This document shows, one piece after another, positions 44,353 through 52,816 of a stretch of DNA of 64,000 nucleotides. The translations under genes and the position numbers were made by a program. Under the pieces are notes generated by a model. The model searched no databases and was not told the DNA's origin. It saw only the letters and a list, made by a program, of their open reading frames with translations. The stretch's first letter is position 1, and every line of letters starts with the position of its first letter. The DNA comes from Phosphoribacter sp044220725 (GTDB taxonomy: Bacteria > Actinomycetota > Actinomycetes > Actinomycetales > Dermatophilaceae), in NCBI GenBank assembly GCA_044220725.1, contig JBGAQN010000001.1, forward strand, positions 19,867 to 83,866. The letters run 5' to 3'.

Positions 44353-44531
44353 CTGCGGCGTTGCGTGTGGTCGGACGCGGAGTATGCCGCGCGAGCGACC
44401 GCACGCTGTCAGCGAGTCCGCACCTCACGGTCCGTTGGTGCCGGTACGGTCGGCCCGCCTGTGGATAGCGTGGGGCGGGTGTCGGCGGGACGGCATACAG
44501 TGCCTGGGTCCCCACCCGACCGGGAGTTGAG

Positions 44532-47500
44532 ATGAGAGCCGACGTTGCCGCACTGGGCGCCCGGCTGCGGCTGATCACCGACGCACAGGTGCGCGGGGTC
44601 GCCGGCCCGACGACATTCAGCCGCGGCCAGGCGTATGCCGCCCAGCGCCGGGTCACCGGGCTGACCATCGAAGACCAGTGGAGGCTGACCGCCTCGGTGC
44701 GGGGGACGGGCCGGACCTACCTCACCCAGGTCGAGCTCTTCCTCGTTCGGGGCGAACTGACCTGGACGGGTGAATGCAGCTGCCCGATGGGCGTCGACTG
44801 TAAGCACTCGGTGGCGGTGCTCCTGGTCGCTCGGGGGATCTACGGGCTGGCGCACGGGGCAGGTGATCCCACTGGGGCGGTTCCGGTCCCGGTGCCCGCC
44901 TGGGAGCGGATGGTCCGGGATGTCGTCGGCGACTCGGCGGCGACGCAGTATTCCGCGGTCGGCCTGCTCTTCGAAGTCCAACGGTCGGCCCCGCATCGGT
45001 TCGGCGCGCCGGAGCCGCCCGACGCGCGGATCGCCATCCGGCCCGTCGTGCCGGGCAAGACCGGGTGGGTGCGGACCGGCTTGACCTGGAGCAACCTCGA
45101 CTACCTCACGCCCTATGGGCCGTTGAAGATCGACCCGGCCCACCAAGGCGCGCTGCGCAGTCTCGTCGCGGCGGCCCGACAGCCCTATGGCTATCGCCCC
45201 GTCGCCGACCGGATCGACCTGGCCGGCCTCGGGCGGGGCTGGCTGCTCGGGCTCCGGGAGTGTCGCCGGGCGGGCATCCGCCTGCTCACCGATGTCAAGA
45301 ACAGTGGCGAGGTGGTGCTTGCGCAGGAGTCGGCTCGGGTTGCCCTGCACCTGGCCCGGGCGGGCGACGGGGGTGTGGTCGTGCATCCGACCGTCGTCCC
45401 TCCGCCCGAGATCGTCGCCGCAGGCGTGCCCTGGCTGCCAATCGGGAATCCTCCCGCCGGGATGTGGCTGATGTCCGGCCACGATCTCGTGCTGGCCGCG
45501 TTCGACACGCCAGTCGACGTCCCCACCCAACGCTGGATGGCCCAGGGCGGCTCGCGGGTGCCGGTCGCCGACGTCCCGCGCTTCTTCGCCGGACTCCTGC
45601 CGGCGTTGGCCAAGCGATTCGAGGTCTCGTCCCCAGATGGGAGCGTGGAGATTCCCTCGATCGGGGCGCCGAGGGTATTGCTGCGGCTGACCCACGACCC
45701 GGGCCTGCGGATCTCGCTCGGGTGGTCGTTCACGTATGCCGTGGGGTCCGATCGCGTGGAGGTCCCCGTCGGCCCGGGCGGTGACCCGTCGCTGCGCGAC
45801 CGAACCGCCGAGCAGGCCATCGTCGCGAGCCTCGACGACCTGGATCGACTCCCGGGGCTGCGGGCGCAGGGGCCCACGGGGGAGTGGTCCCTGCCCCCTC
45901 GACCGGGGCTCGAAGGCACCCCGATGCTGCGCTTCCTCAACCTCGTGCTGCCCCGGCTCGAGGACCACCCCGACGTCGACGTCGAGATCCTCGGCGAGCC
46001 AGTCCCCTATGCCGAGGCTGAGGACGCCCCCGTCGTGCGCCTGGCCGTCACCGAGTCGAGCGATTCCACCGACTGGTTCGACCTCGATGTGCAGGTCCGG
46101 GTCGGGGAGCAGGATGTCCCGATCCGCAGCCTGGTCACCGCGCTGACTCTCGGTGAGGAGCACGTCATCCTGCCCAGCGGCACGTGGTTCCGGGTCGACC
46201 GGCCCGAGTTGGTCGAGTTGCGTCGGCTCATCGACGAGGCCCGGGCCATGTCCGATGATCCCAAGGGGCCGCTGCGCCTGTCGGCCTATCAGGCCGACCT
46301 CTGGGCCGAGCTTGAGGAGCTCGGCATCGTCCACGAGCAGAGCGAGCGATGGCGCACGCTCGTCGCCGGGTTGGCGGGGGCCGCCGAGGGAGCGCCGCTC
46401 GAACCGGTCGAGGCCCCTGTCGGGTTGGCGGCGCAGTTGCGGCACTACCAGCACAGTGGCTATGAGTGGCTGACCTTCCTGCACCGCACCGGGCTCGGCG
46501 GGATCCTCGCCGACGACATGGGCCTGGGCAAGACCATGCAGACCCTGGCGATGATCCTGCGCGCGGTCCAGGACCGCGTGGTTGCAGGCTCAGAGAGTCG
46601 GTCCGGCACGGGCTCCGGCGACTCCCGTGCCTCGGTTGGACCGGGACGGGATGTGCCAGGTCCGGCTGGGATGGACCCTGCCTCCGCGGGAGGTGAACCC
46701 GTGGCGGCAGGTGAGATCGGCACGGGAGGTGAGATCGGCACGGGAGGTGAGCGGGCGGCATACCCCCCGTTCCTCGTCGTCGCCCCCACGTCGGTGCTGC
46801 CCGTCTGGCTCGCGGAAGCGGCGCGGTTCGCGCCATCGCTGCGGGTGGTCGCGCTCGGCGAGACGACCCGGCGCCGCGGCGACTCGATCGCCGCGACGGT
46901 CGCGGGGGCCGACCTGGTCGTGACGACGTATGCCGTGTTCCGGATCGACGCCGAAGCGTTCCGGGAGTGCGCGTGGTCGGGGCTCATCCTCGACGAGGCG
47001 CAGTTCGTCAAGAACCATCAGTCTCAGGTCTATCAATGCGCCCGCCTGCTGCCCGCGCCGACCAAGCTCGCCATCACCGGCACGCCCATGGAAAACAACC
47101 TCATGGAGCTGTGGGCGCTGCTGTCGATCGTCGCGCCCGGGCTGTTCCCGCGGCCGAGTGCCTTCCAGGAGCACTTCCGGCGGCCCATCGAGAGCGGCGC
47201 GGAGCCGGAGCGGCTCGACACGCTGCGCCGGCGCATCAGGCCGGTCATGCTGCGCCGGACCAAGGAGGCGGTCGCCAGCGAGCTGCCGCCCAAGCAGGAG
47301 CAGGTCATCGAGGTGACGCTGTCACCCAAGCATCGACGTATCTATGACCGGGTGCTCGCTCATGAACGGCAGCGGATCCTCGGGTTGCTCGATGACGCGC
47401 AGCGCAACCGGATCGCCATCCTTCGCTCGCTCACCCGGATGCGGCGACTGTGCCTCGATCCGGTGCTCGACGACCCGGCCCACGCGGGGATCGGATCGGC

Positions 47501-47996
47501 CAAGGTCGACGCTCTGCTGGACTTGCTGGCGCCCGTGCTCGCCGAGGGGCATCAGGCGCTGGTGTTCAGTCAGTTCACCGGGTTTCTTGCGACCGTCCGG
47601 CAGCGGCTGGACGCCGAGGGGATCTCCTATGCCTACCTCGACGGGCGGACCCGCAAACGCGACGAGGCGATCGCCTCGTTCCGGTCGGGCGAGAGGTCGC
47701 TGTTCCTGGTGTCGCTCAAGGCCGGCGGCTTTGGGCTGACCCTCACCGAGGCGGACTACGTCTTCCTGCTCGACCCCTGGTGGAACCCGGCCACCGAAGC
47801 TCAGGCCATCGACCGCACCCACCGGATCGGACAGGACAAGCACGTCTTCGTCTATCGGCTGGTCGCCGCCGACACCATCGAGGACAAGGTGCTCGCGTTG
47901 CAGGCCCGCAAACGCGAGTTGTTCGCTCGGGTCGTCGACGAGGGGGCCCTGGCCAGCGGCGTGCTGTCCGCTGACGACATCCGCGGTCTGCTCTGA
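44532..47996 (+). CDS. SWIM-domain SNF2-family DNA helicase
   Basis: Predicted Swi2/Snf2 ATPase acting on DNA, 1154 residues. A SWIM zinc finger is near the N-terminus (GECSCPMGVDCKHSVAVLLV: CxC...CxH). A long middle region follows, then the helicase core from about residue 640: motif I DDMGLGKT, motif II LDEAQ, motif III ITGTPMENN, and C-terminal lobe motifs VFSQFTGFL, LKAGGFGLTL and IDRTHRIGQ. About 60 residues of low-complexity sequence with GEIGTG repeats (DNA about 46590-46755) are inserted just after motif I. The family is associated with repair or restart; the partner is unknown. The start is preceded by GGGAGTTGAG. Confidence 0.92.
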   Translation: MRADVAALGARLRLITDAQVRGVAGPTTFSRGQAYAAQRRVTGLTIEDQWRLTASVRGTGRTYLTQVELFLVRGELTWTGECSCPMGVDCKHSVAVLLVARGIYGLAHGAGDPTGAVPVPVPAWERMVRDVVGDSAATQYSAVGLLFEVQRSAPHRFGAPEPPDARIAIRPVVPGKTGWVRTGLTWSNLDYLTPYGPLKIDPAHQGALRSLVAAARQPYGYRPVADRIDLAGLGRGWLLGLRECRRAGIRLLTDVKNSGEVVLAQESARVALHLARAGDGGVVVHPTVVPPPEIVAAGVPWLPIGNPPAGMWLMSGHDLVLAAFDTPVDVPTQRWMAQGGSRVPVADVPRFFAGLLPALAKRFEVSSPDGSVEIPSIGAPRVLLRLTHDPGLRISLGWSFTYAVGSDRVEVPVGPGGDPSLRDRTAEQAIVASLDDLDRLPGLRAQGPTGEWSLPPRPGLEGTPMLRFLNLVLPRLEDHPDVDVEILGEPVPYAEAEDAPVVRLAVTESSDSTDWFDLDVQVRVGEQDVPIRSLVTALTLGEEHVILPSGTWFRVDRPELVELRRLIDEARAMSDDPKGPLRLSAYQADLWAELEELGIVHEQSERWRTLVAGLAGAAEGAPLEPVEAPVGLAAQLRHYQHSGYEWLTFLHRTGLGGILADDMGLGKTMQTLAMILRAVQDRVVAGSESRSGTGSGDSRASVGPGRDVPGPAGMDPASAGGEPVAAGEIGTGGEIGTGGERAAYPPFLVVAPTSVLPVWLAEAARFAPSLRVVALGETTRRRGDSIAATVAGADLVVTTYAVFRIDAEAFRECAWSGLILDEAQFVKNHQSQVYQCARLLPAPTKLAITGTPMENNLMELWALLSIVAPGLFPRPSAFQEHFRRPIESGAEPERLDTLRRRIRPVMLRRTKEAVASELPPKQEQVIEVTLSPKHRRIYDRVLAHERQRILGLLDDAQRNRIAILRSLTRMRRLCLDPVLDDPAHAGIGSAKVDALLDLLAPVLAEGHQALVFSQFTGFLATVRQRLDAEGISYAYLDGRTRKRDEAIASFRSGERSLFLVSLKAGGFGLTLTEADYVFLLDPWWNPATEAQAIDRTHRIGQDKHVFVYRLVAADTIEDKVLALQARKRELFARVVDEGALASGVLSADDIRGLL

Positions 47997-48085
47997 CGAC
48001 CCCGCGGCAGTCCGCGTTGCGCCTCCCCAAGGACGACCAAGTCTCTCGCGCCTCCCTGTCGTGACGTTGAGCGAAAACATCAGCC

Positions 48086-48215
48086 AGTGTGAGGAATTCG
48101 GGCCCCAGGGCCAATGGCTGACCCGAAAACACCCGCGAGTGTGAGGAATTCGGGCCCCAAGGCCAATGGCTGACCCGAAAACACCCGTGAGTGTGAGGAA
48201 TTCGGGCACCAGGGG
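48086..48215. repeat. 52-bp-period tandem repeat between convergent genes
   Basis: Three units whose cores AGTGTGAGGAATTCGGGC start at 48086, 48138 and 48190, exactly 52 bp apart. The interior (CCAATGGCTGACCCGAAAACACC) is nearly identical in the first two units. CCCG and CGGG flank the core as a short stem. The core aligns with the gdhA-flanking repeat core (AGTGTTGGCGATTCGAC), and the period is the same. The rest of the 47997-48250 gap shows no gene. Confidence 0.88.
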
Positions 48216-48250
48216 GGCTCGGGATCAACCCGAGGCCCAGGCTCACACTG

Positions 48251-49255
48251 TCAGGGCACCGACCGGTAGAACTCCCCGATGATCTCCACCGGCTGGAAGC
48301 CCAACGCCTCGTTGACCGCGACCATCGGGAGGTTCGCACCGTTGTTGCCGGTGAAGATCTCCCGCACCTTCGGCCGAGCCATCTGCAGCGCGGCCAGGTT
48401 GGCCAGCTTGAGACCCAGGCCCAAGCGTCGTCCCCGGTGCTCACCGACGACGAAGGTGCCCGACTGCATCGCCCTCGTCATTGCCCCGGTCACGAAGAGG
48501 TCGGTGTACCCCACCACTGCACCAGTCGCCACCCCCCGGGCGATCGACGTGAAGCGCAACCGGCCAGACTGACGGTCCAATGCGGCATACCCCCGAAGCC
48601 GCTCGGGAGTGAGCGACTCCTCCTCCCACTCAATCTCGCCGGTCGGTGCCTCAACCTCGACCCGATTGATGCACCGACACAGCGGGGCCAGCAGCTCGTC
48701 GGGGATCTCGGTGAACGTGTCGATCCGATAGTCGCCCTCGTATGCCGCCCGCGCCTGTTCGAGCAAGGCCGCCGCCCGAGCGGGTGGCACCGGCAACGCC
48801 AATCGACGGTTGATGTCAACGCTGCCCAGCCGGAACCCGTGACGTTCGGCAAACCGTCGGTTCGGGTGGTCTTCGGATCGACTCTCGGGATAACGCGCCG
48901 AGCCCACGATCCGGGTGCGACCGAGGCTGGCGCAGTGGGCCAGCACCGCCGGGATGGCCGCCGCACCGGCGCCACGCCGGCGATGGTCGGGATGAACGTC
49001 CAGCTGCATCCACATGGTGTCGACGTTGTCGGTCAGCCCCATCCACAGGGTGACCACGCCAATGAGCTCGTCAGCGTCGAAGACACCGAGCAGGTCGTAG
49101 CGCTCCCCCGGGTCGTCGTGTCGCAGATCGGAGATCGCTGACTCTCGCGGTTGCGGCGCGAAGAACGGGCGCTCGAAGCTCTGGCTGGCGGTGACGACGG
49201 CATACACCCGGGCCATGAGGTCATCGTCGGCCTTGTCGATCTCCCGAATGTCCAC
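48251..49255 (-). CDS. Tandem GNAT-fold acetyltransferase-like protein
   Basis: 334 residues with two GNAT domains. The first has the acetyl-CoA motif A VHPDHRRRGAGAAAIPAVLAH; the second has VGEHRGRRLGLGLKLANL with the C-terminal NEALGFQPVEIIGEFYR. N-terminal VDIREIDKADDDLM supports GTG 49255 as start; no ATG is available. Two-domain GNATs of this kind include mycothiol synthase-like and uncharacterised proteins. The substrate is unknown. It is convergent with the helicase gene across the 52-bp repeats. Confidence 0.83.
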   Translation of the reverse strand: MDIREIDKADDDLMARVYAVVTASQSFERPFFAPQPRESAISDLRHDDPGERYDLLGVFDADELIGVVTLWMGLTDNVDTMWMQLDVHPDHRRRGAGAAAIPAVLAHCASLGRTRIVGSARYPESRSEDHPNRRFAERHGFRLGSVDINRRLALPVPPARAAALLEQARAAYEGDYRIDTFTEIPDELLAPLCRCINRVEVEAPTGEIEWEEESLTPERLRGYAALDRQSGRLRFTSIARGVATGAVVGYTDLFVTGAMTRAMQSGTFVVGEHRGRRLGLGLKLANLAALQMARPKVREIFTGNNGANLPMVAVNEALGFQPVEIIGEFYRSVP

Positions 49256-49308
49256 GGGCCTCAGGCTAGCCCGGGGGCCGAGTCGCTCCCCGCTTGCGTG
49301 CCGGGCTT

Positions 49309-50025
49309 CTAGACGGTCGCGGCACGGCACGCGGCATACGAACCTGCCGTGCTGACCACCACGAGACCCGAGCCGACAGCGACTCCAGCCCACGCCCCCC
49401 ATTGAGCGAGCAACGACCCGACGGCCGCGCGCTGCCAGACCCCGAACGCGATGGCGACCAGCACAGCGAGGATCACACCGATCGCCAACAGTGCAGTTGC
49501 CTTCGGGCCGAACGCGCGGAACACCGTCCCGAACGCAGCTCCGGTCGTCGTGGCGAGCAGCGCCAGGACGAACGTGACGCAGAAGGTGAGGGCGATGTTG
49601 CCGTCACCGAGGACGGCGACATCCAGCGCCCGGGCACCGATGAACCAATGATTGGTCAGCCGTTCCAGACCGAGAAGTAGGACGGCGGCAATCCCCGTGA
49701 CCAGCGACGTCAGCACGAAGCCGGCCGTCGTGCCGAGCCAGAAGTGCCGACGCGTCGACCCGAACGCCAAGGCCATGGCGAAGTTGCGGGTCGTAGCCAA
49801 CACCCCGAGCGAGACGAGGAACCCAGGGATGCACCACACCGCACCGGAGTTCAACCGGAAGCCGTCCTGAGCCTGAGCCGAGAGCGGCAGACCCGTGGAG
49901 ATGCCCATGATGATGGCGATGAGGATGCTGAACACGACCATGAGGCCCAGGGTGTAGACCGGCACGCCGAGCACGTACTGCCGGTTGGCCAGGTAAAGCC
50001 GCAGCGAACGGCGAATGTAGGTCAT
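49309..50025 (-). CDS. ABC transporter permease
   Basis: 238-residue membrane protein with six predicted helices (VYTLGLMVVFSILIAIIMG, IPGFLVSLGVLATT, FVLTSLVTGIAAVLLLG, LTFCVTFVLALLATT, and two C-terminal). The segment NFAMALAFGSTRRHFWLG is typical of YtrC-like/ABC-2 permeases. Its ATG 50025 overlaps the ATPase gene stop by ATGA. It is the last gene of the GntR-ATPase-permease operon. Confidence 0.82.
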   Translation of the reverse strand: MTYIRRSLRLYLANRQYVLGVPVYTLGLMVVFSILIAIIMGISTGLPLSAQAQDGFRLNSGAVWCIPGFLVSLGVLATTRNFAMALAFGSTRRHFWLGTTAGFVLTSLVTGIAAVLLLGLERLTNHWFIGARALDVAVLGDGNIALTFCVTFVLALLATTTGAAFGTVFRAFGPKATALLAIGVILAVLVAIAFGVWQRAAVGSLLAQWGAWAGVAVGSGLVVVSTAGSYAACRAATV

Positions 50026-51146
50026 CGGGAGCTCACTCCTGCGTCAGTCACGGCGTCGTCTGGGTCAGCGCTGTCTGGGTCAGCGTCGTGTGGGTCAGCG
50101 TCGTGTGGGTCAGCGTCGTCTGGGTCGGCGCCGTCTGGGTCGGCGCCGCGGGCGGTCGGGGGCGTGGGCCGGCTGACCCCCGGGTGGGGCGCGAGCTCGG
50201 CCGTCCCCCCATGCAGGCCGATGGCGGCGACGAGGTCTTGGAGCCCGACCGGCTCGACCGTCACCCGCGACGACTCGGCGTGAGCCCGCTCCTGGGGCGT
50301 CAGGTCTCCGCGGATCACCGCTGACACGATGCCGCCCAACCGGCGCGTTGCAAGCGTCTCCCGGCCTCGGCCGAGCGCCCGCACATCCGACTCGAAACCC
50401 CTTGCCACAAAAGCCATTTGCCGCGCCCGGTCAACATCGGCTTGTAGCACGATTCGACCCGAGTCCAGGACGAGGATCTCCTCCATGAGCTCCGCCGCCT
50501 CGTCGACCAAATGGGTCGACATGACGAAAGTGCGCGGGGCAGCCAACGCCGCGCCGACCGGAAGGTGCTCGTTGGCGCGGTCGTGGCTCGCGGCATACTC
50601 GGCGAGCAACTCGTCGTAGAAGATGCCGCGCGCGGTCGCGTCCAGTCCCAGATAGGGCTCGTCCAGGAAGGTGTATGCCGCTCCGCTGGCGAGCCCGATG
50701 GTGATCGCCAAGGCCGATCGCTGCCCACGCGAGAGTTTGTTGGAGCGAGTGCGCCAAGGGATGCGGAACCGCCTCACGAGTCGGGTCGCGATCTCGAGGT
50801 CCCACGTGGGGTAGAAGGCTGGCATGACGGCGAGGATGTCGGCGACCGAGAAGGCGTCGTTGTAGGCCTGGTCCTCGCGGACAAAGCAAAGCCGCGCCAA
50901 GGTTGGGGCGTGCTCGAGCGGCTCGTGGCCGTCGATCCGGATAGAGCCCCCGTTGCGGAAGGTGTGCCCGGCGATGCAGGCCAACAGGGTGGTCTTGCCG
51001 GTGCCATTGGCGCCGAGCAGCCCATAGATGCGACCGGGGCTAAGCCTTGCCGAGACGTCCAGCAGCACCTCGGTCGAGCCATAGTTCTTGGTGACGTGCT
51101 CGAGGACGATCCCGCTGGTGGCCTCGGTTGACGTGGGGCTGGTCAT
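50022..51146 (-). CDS. ABC transporter ATP-binding protein with repetitive Asp-rich tail
   Basis: 374 residues. Walker A GANGTGKTTLL, signature LSRGQRSAL, Walker B/D-loop AYTFLDEPYLGLD and H-loop STHLVDEA are intact. The last 35 residues are a minisatellite-encoded repeat of DPDDADPHDA units from 15-bp repeats (50045-50145). The signature LSRGQ differs slightly from LSGGQ, as in YtrB relatives. It overlaps the GntR gene upstream and the permease gene downstream by four bases each. Operon layout matches ytr-type cell-envelope stress transporters; substrate unknown. Confidence 0.88.
   Translation of the reverse strand: MTSPTSTEATSGIVLEHVTKNYGSTEVLLDVSARLSPGRIYGLLGANGTGKTTLLACIAGHTFRNGGSIRIDGHEPLEHAPTLARLCFVREDQAYNDAFSVADILAVMPAFYPTWDLEIATRLVRRFRIPWRTRSNKLSRGQRSALAITIGLASGAAYTFLDEPYLGLDATARGIFYDELLAEYAASHDRANEHLPVGAALAAPRTFVMSTHLVDEAAELMEEILVLDSGRIVLQADVDRARQMAFVARGFESDVRALGRGRETLATRRLGGIVSAVIRGDLTPQERAHAESSRVTVEPVGLQDLVAAIGLHGGTAELAPHPGVSRPTPPTARGADPDGADPDDADPHDADPHDADPDSADPDDAVTDAGVSSR
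50045..50145. repeat. 15-bp coding minisatellite at the 3' end of the ABC ATPase gene
   Basis: About six copies of a 15-bp unit such as GTGTGGGTCAGCGTC, in frame, encoding the Asp-rich tail of the ATPase. Whole-codon unit length keeps the frame when copies are gained or lost. Confidence 0.85.
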
Positions 51147-51505
51147 CGTTGCTCCTTGGTGACGAGGGCGAGGATCTCCTCGATCGACAGCCCGAGTCGG
51201 CGACCCTCGTCGAGGAAGGGCCGGACGTATTGCTCACCGAACACTTGTCGGCGGGCTGCTCGCAGCGCCTCCGGTGCTCCTGGCGTGACGAACATGCCCA
51301 GGCCACGGCGCTTGTGCAGGACGCCCTGGTCGACGAGGCGGTTGAGCGCCTTACCCGCGGTGGCCGGATTGATCCGGTAGTGCGCCGCCAACTCGTTCGT
51401 CGAGGGAACCTGGGTCTGCTCGGGAATGAGGCCGGCCAGGATGTCGGCCGCTATCCGGTCGGCGAGGTCCATGAAGATGGGACGTCCGTCGGTCCAGTCG
51501 GACAT
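51143..51505 (-). CDS. GntR-family regulator, YtrA subfamily
   Basis: 120-residue repressor. The winged helix covers residues 10-75: DLADRIAADILAGLIPEQTQVPSTNELAAHYRINPATAGKAL, then LVDQGVLHKRRGLGMFV. The short C-terminal dimerisation tail (EEILALVTKEQR) is the YtrA hallmark. ATG 51505 lies five bases after AGGAGG. It leads a three-gene operon with an ABC ATPase and a permease, and probably represses it through the palindrome just upstream. Confidence 0.9.
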   Translation of the reverse strand: MSDWTDGRPIFMDLADRIAADILAGLIPEQTQVPSTNELAAHYRINPATAGKALNRLVDQGVLHKRRGLGMFVTPGAPEALRAARRQVFGEQYVRPFLDEGRRLGLSIEEILALVTKEQR

Positions 51506-51527
51506 CAGCACCTCCTTGCGGCGTTCA

Positions 51528-51567
51528 TTACTTGACTAAGTAACCATGCTAGTAGTGAGGTTGTCAA
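51528..51567 (-). promoter_or_regulatory. Promoter and operator of the GntR/ABC operon
   Basis: Read leftward, TTGACA (51567-51562) is a consensus -35 box, and TTACTT 18 bases further is a plausible -10. The -10 is one arm of the perfect inverted repeat TTACTTGACTAAGTAA (51528-51543), the kind of site YtrA-type repressors bind. Confidence 0.65.
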
Positions 51568-51593
51568 CAGAGGCCTCGTGGCAGAGTTCGTCC

Positions 51594-52685
51594 ATGAGCG
51601 CGGACGACGTCGGCGGGACCGGTGCGGACACGGTCGGCGGGACCGGTGCGGACACGGTCGGCGGGACCGGTGCGGACACGGTCGGCGGGACCGGTGCGGA
51701 CACGGTCGACGGGGTCGAGGGCGCCGTTCGTCGGTATGCCGCGAGCTGGCCCGCCCTTGTCCCGGTCGCCGACGCCTTCGTCGCCACCGTCACCGGAATC
51801 CTTGACGACGCCGGAATCAACTACCTCACGGTGACCGGCCGGGCCAAGGCCGTCGCGTCATTCGCGACGAAGGCCGCACGGGAGCGCGACGGGGAGCCTG
51901 TGCACGCCGATCCGCTCCATGACATCACCGACCAGGTCGGGGTCCGCGTCATCACCTATGTCCGCAGCGACGTCGATGCGGTCGCGAGTTTGCTCAGCGA
52001 CCAGTTCAGCGTGCTCGACGACCGAGACCTCGGCCGTGAAACCGCCCGAGCCGGCCGGTTCGGTTATGCGAGCAGGCACCTCCTGGTGTCTCGTGACGAC
52101 GGTGAGCCCCCGGCATACGAGCCCACGAGGTGCGCGTCGGTGCAGGTGCGGACCGTCCTGCAGCATGCCTGGGCCGAGTTCGAACACGACATCCGTTACA
52201 AGGGAACGGTGCCGACCGAACATGCCTCCGACTTGGATCGGCGGTTCACCCTGGCAGCCGGGTTGTTGGAGTTGGCCGATCGGGAATTCGAGGCCATCCG
52301 CGAAACCATCCAGGCCGAGCTCGGAGGGGGCGCGACGCCCGGCACGGACGACCGCGATCCGCGGATCAGCGCCCAAGATCTGACCACGTTTCTCGCGGGG
52401 CGTTACGCGGGCGCAGGGTGGTCGCGGACCGAGCACTACCAGTGGATGAGTGGGCTGCTGCTCGAGCTAGGCGTGACCTCGCTTGATGAACTGAGCGCAC
52501 TCCTGCGGTCGGTGGACTCGCCCGCCGTCACCGAGCGGATGGGCTATCGCTATCCGGCCGGTGCGGTTCGGCGGCTCGACGACGACCTCTTGGCGTCGGT
52601 TGGCGAGAACTATCTCGGGCTGCACGGCAACGCCCATCGCGTCGACGGCCTGCGAGCGCGACTGGCCAAGCTGCAGGGGTCCTAG
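51594..52685 (+). CDS. RelA/SpoT-type (p)ppGpp synthetase-fold protein, catalytic Glu replaced
   Basis: 363 residues. The synthetase fold is clear: GRAKAVASFATKAAR, HDITDQVGVRVITYV, RFGYASRHLLV and SVQVRTVLQHAWAEFEHDIRYK. In active synthetases the position before V-Q-V-R-T is a Glu that acts in catalysis (E-x-Q-x-R-T); here it is Ser (codon TCG at 52137-52139). The other motifs look intact, so it may be inactive, altered or regulatory. The N-terminus is four 8-residue GGTGADTV repeats coded by a 24-bp minisatellite. No HD hydrolase domain is present. ATG 51594 has a weak RBS. It is divergent from the GntR operon. Confidence 0.8.
   Translation: MSADDVGGTGADTVGGTGADTVGGTGADTVGGTGADTVDGVEGAVRRYAASWPALVPVADAFVATVTGILDDAGINYLTVTGRAKAVASFATKAARERDGEPVHADPLHDITDQVGVRVITYVRSDVDAVASLLSDQFSVLDDRDLGRETARAGRFGYASRHLLVSRDDGEPPAYEPTRCASVQVRTVLQHAWAEFEHDIRYKGTVPTEHASDLDRRFTLAAGLLELADREFEAIRETIQAELGGGATPGTDDRDPRISAQDLTTFLAGRYAGAGWSRTEHYQWMSGLLLELGVTSLDELSALLRSVDSPAVTERMGYRYPAGAVRRLDDDLLASVGENYLGLHGNAHRVDGLRARLAKLQGS
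51610..51712. repeat. 24-bp coding minisatellite (four units) at the start of the RelA/SpoT-like gene
   Basis: Four near-perfect copies of a 24-bp unit containing GGTGCGGACACGGTCGGCGG, in frame, encode the repeated GGTGADTV peptide. Copies are almost identical at DNA level, which suggests recent expansion. Confidence 0.9.
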
Positions 52686-52794
52686 CGTCGTCCTGGTCGG
52701 ACCGCGCCAAACATGCTCCCCGGGCCCTTGGCCCTCAGCGGTGTTCTCCGGTGAGTGACGCGGTGAGCCCACGCGGTCAGTGGCGCGGCGAGGA

Positions 52795-52816
52795 CGGCAT
52801 ACTCAGGGGTATGCCG
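52795..52816. repeat. Inverted octamer pair at the start codon of the hydratase fusion gene
   Basis: CGGCATAC (52795-52802) and GTATGCCG (52809-52816) face each other across six bases. The second copy contains the chosen ATG (52811-52813), so an mRNA hairpin could mask the start. Confidence 0.75.

Noticed and set aside
48086..48215. Repeat array as CRISPR
   Set aside because: The interiors between cores are nearly identical and no cas gene is present.
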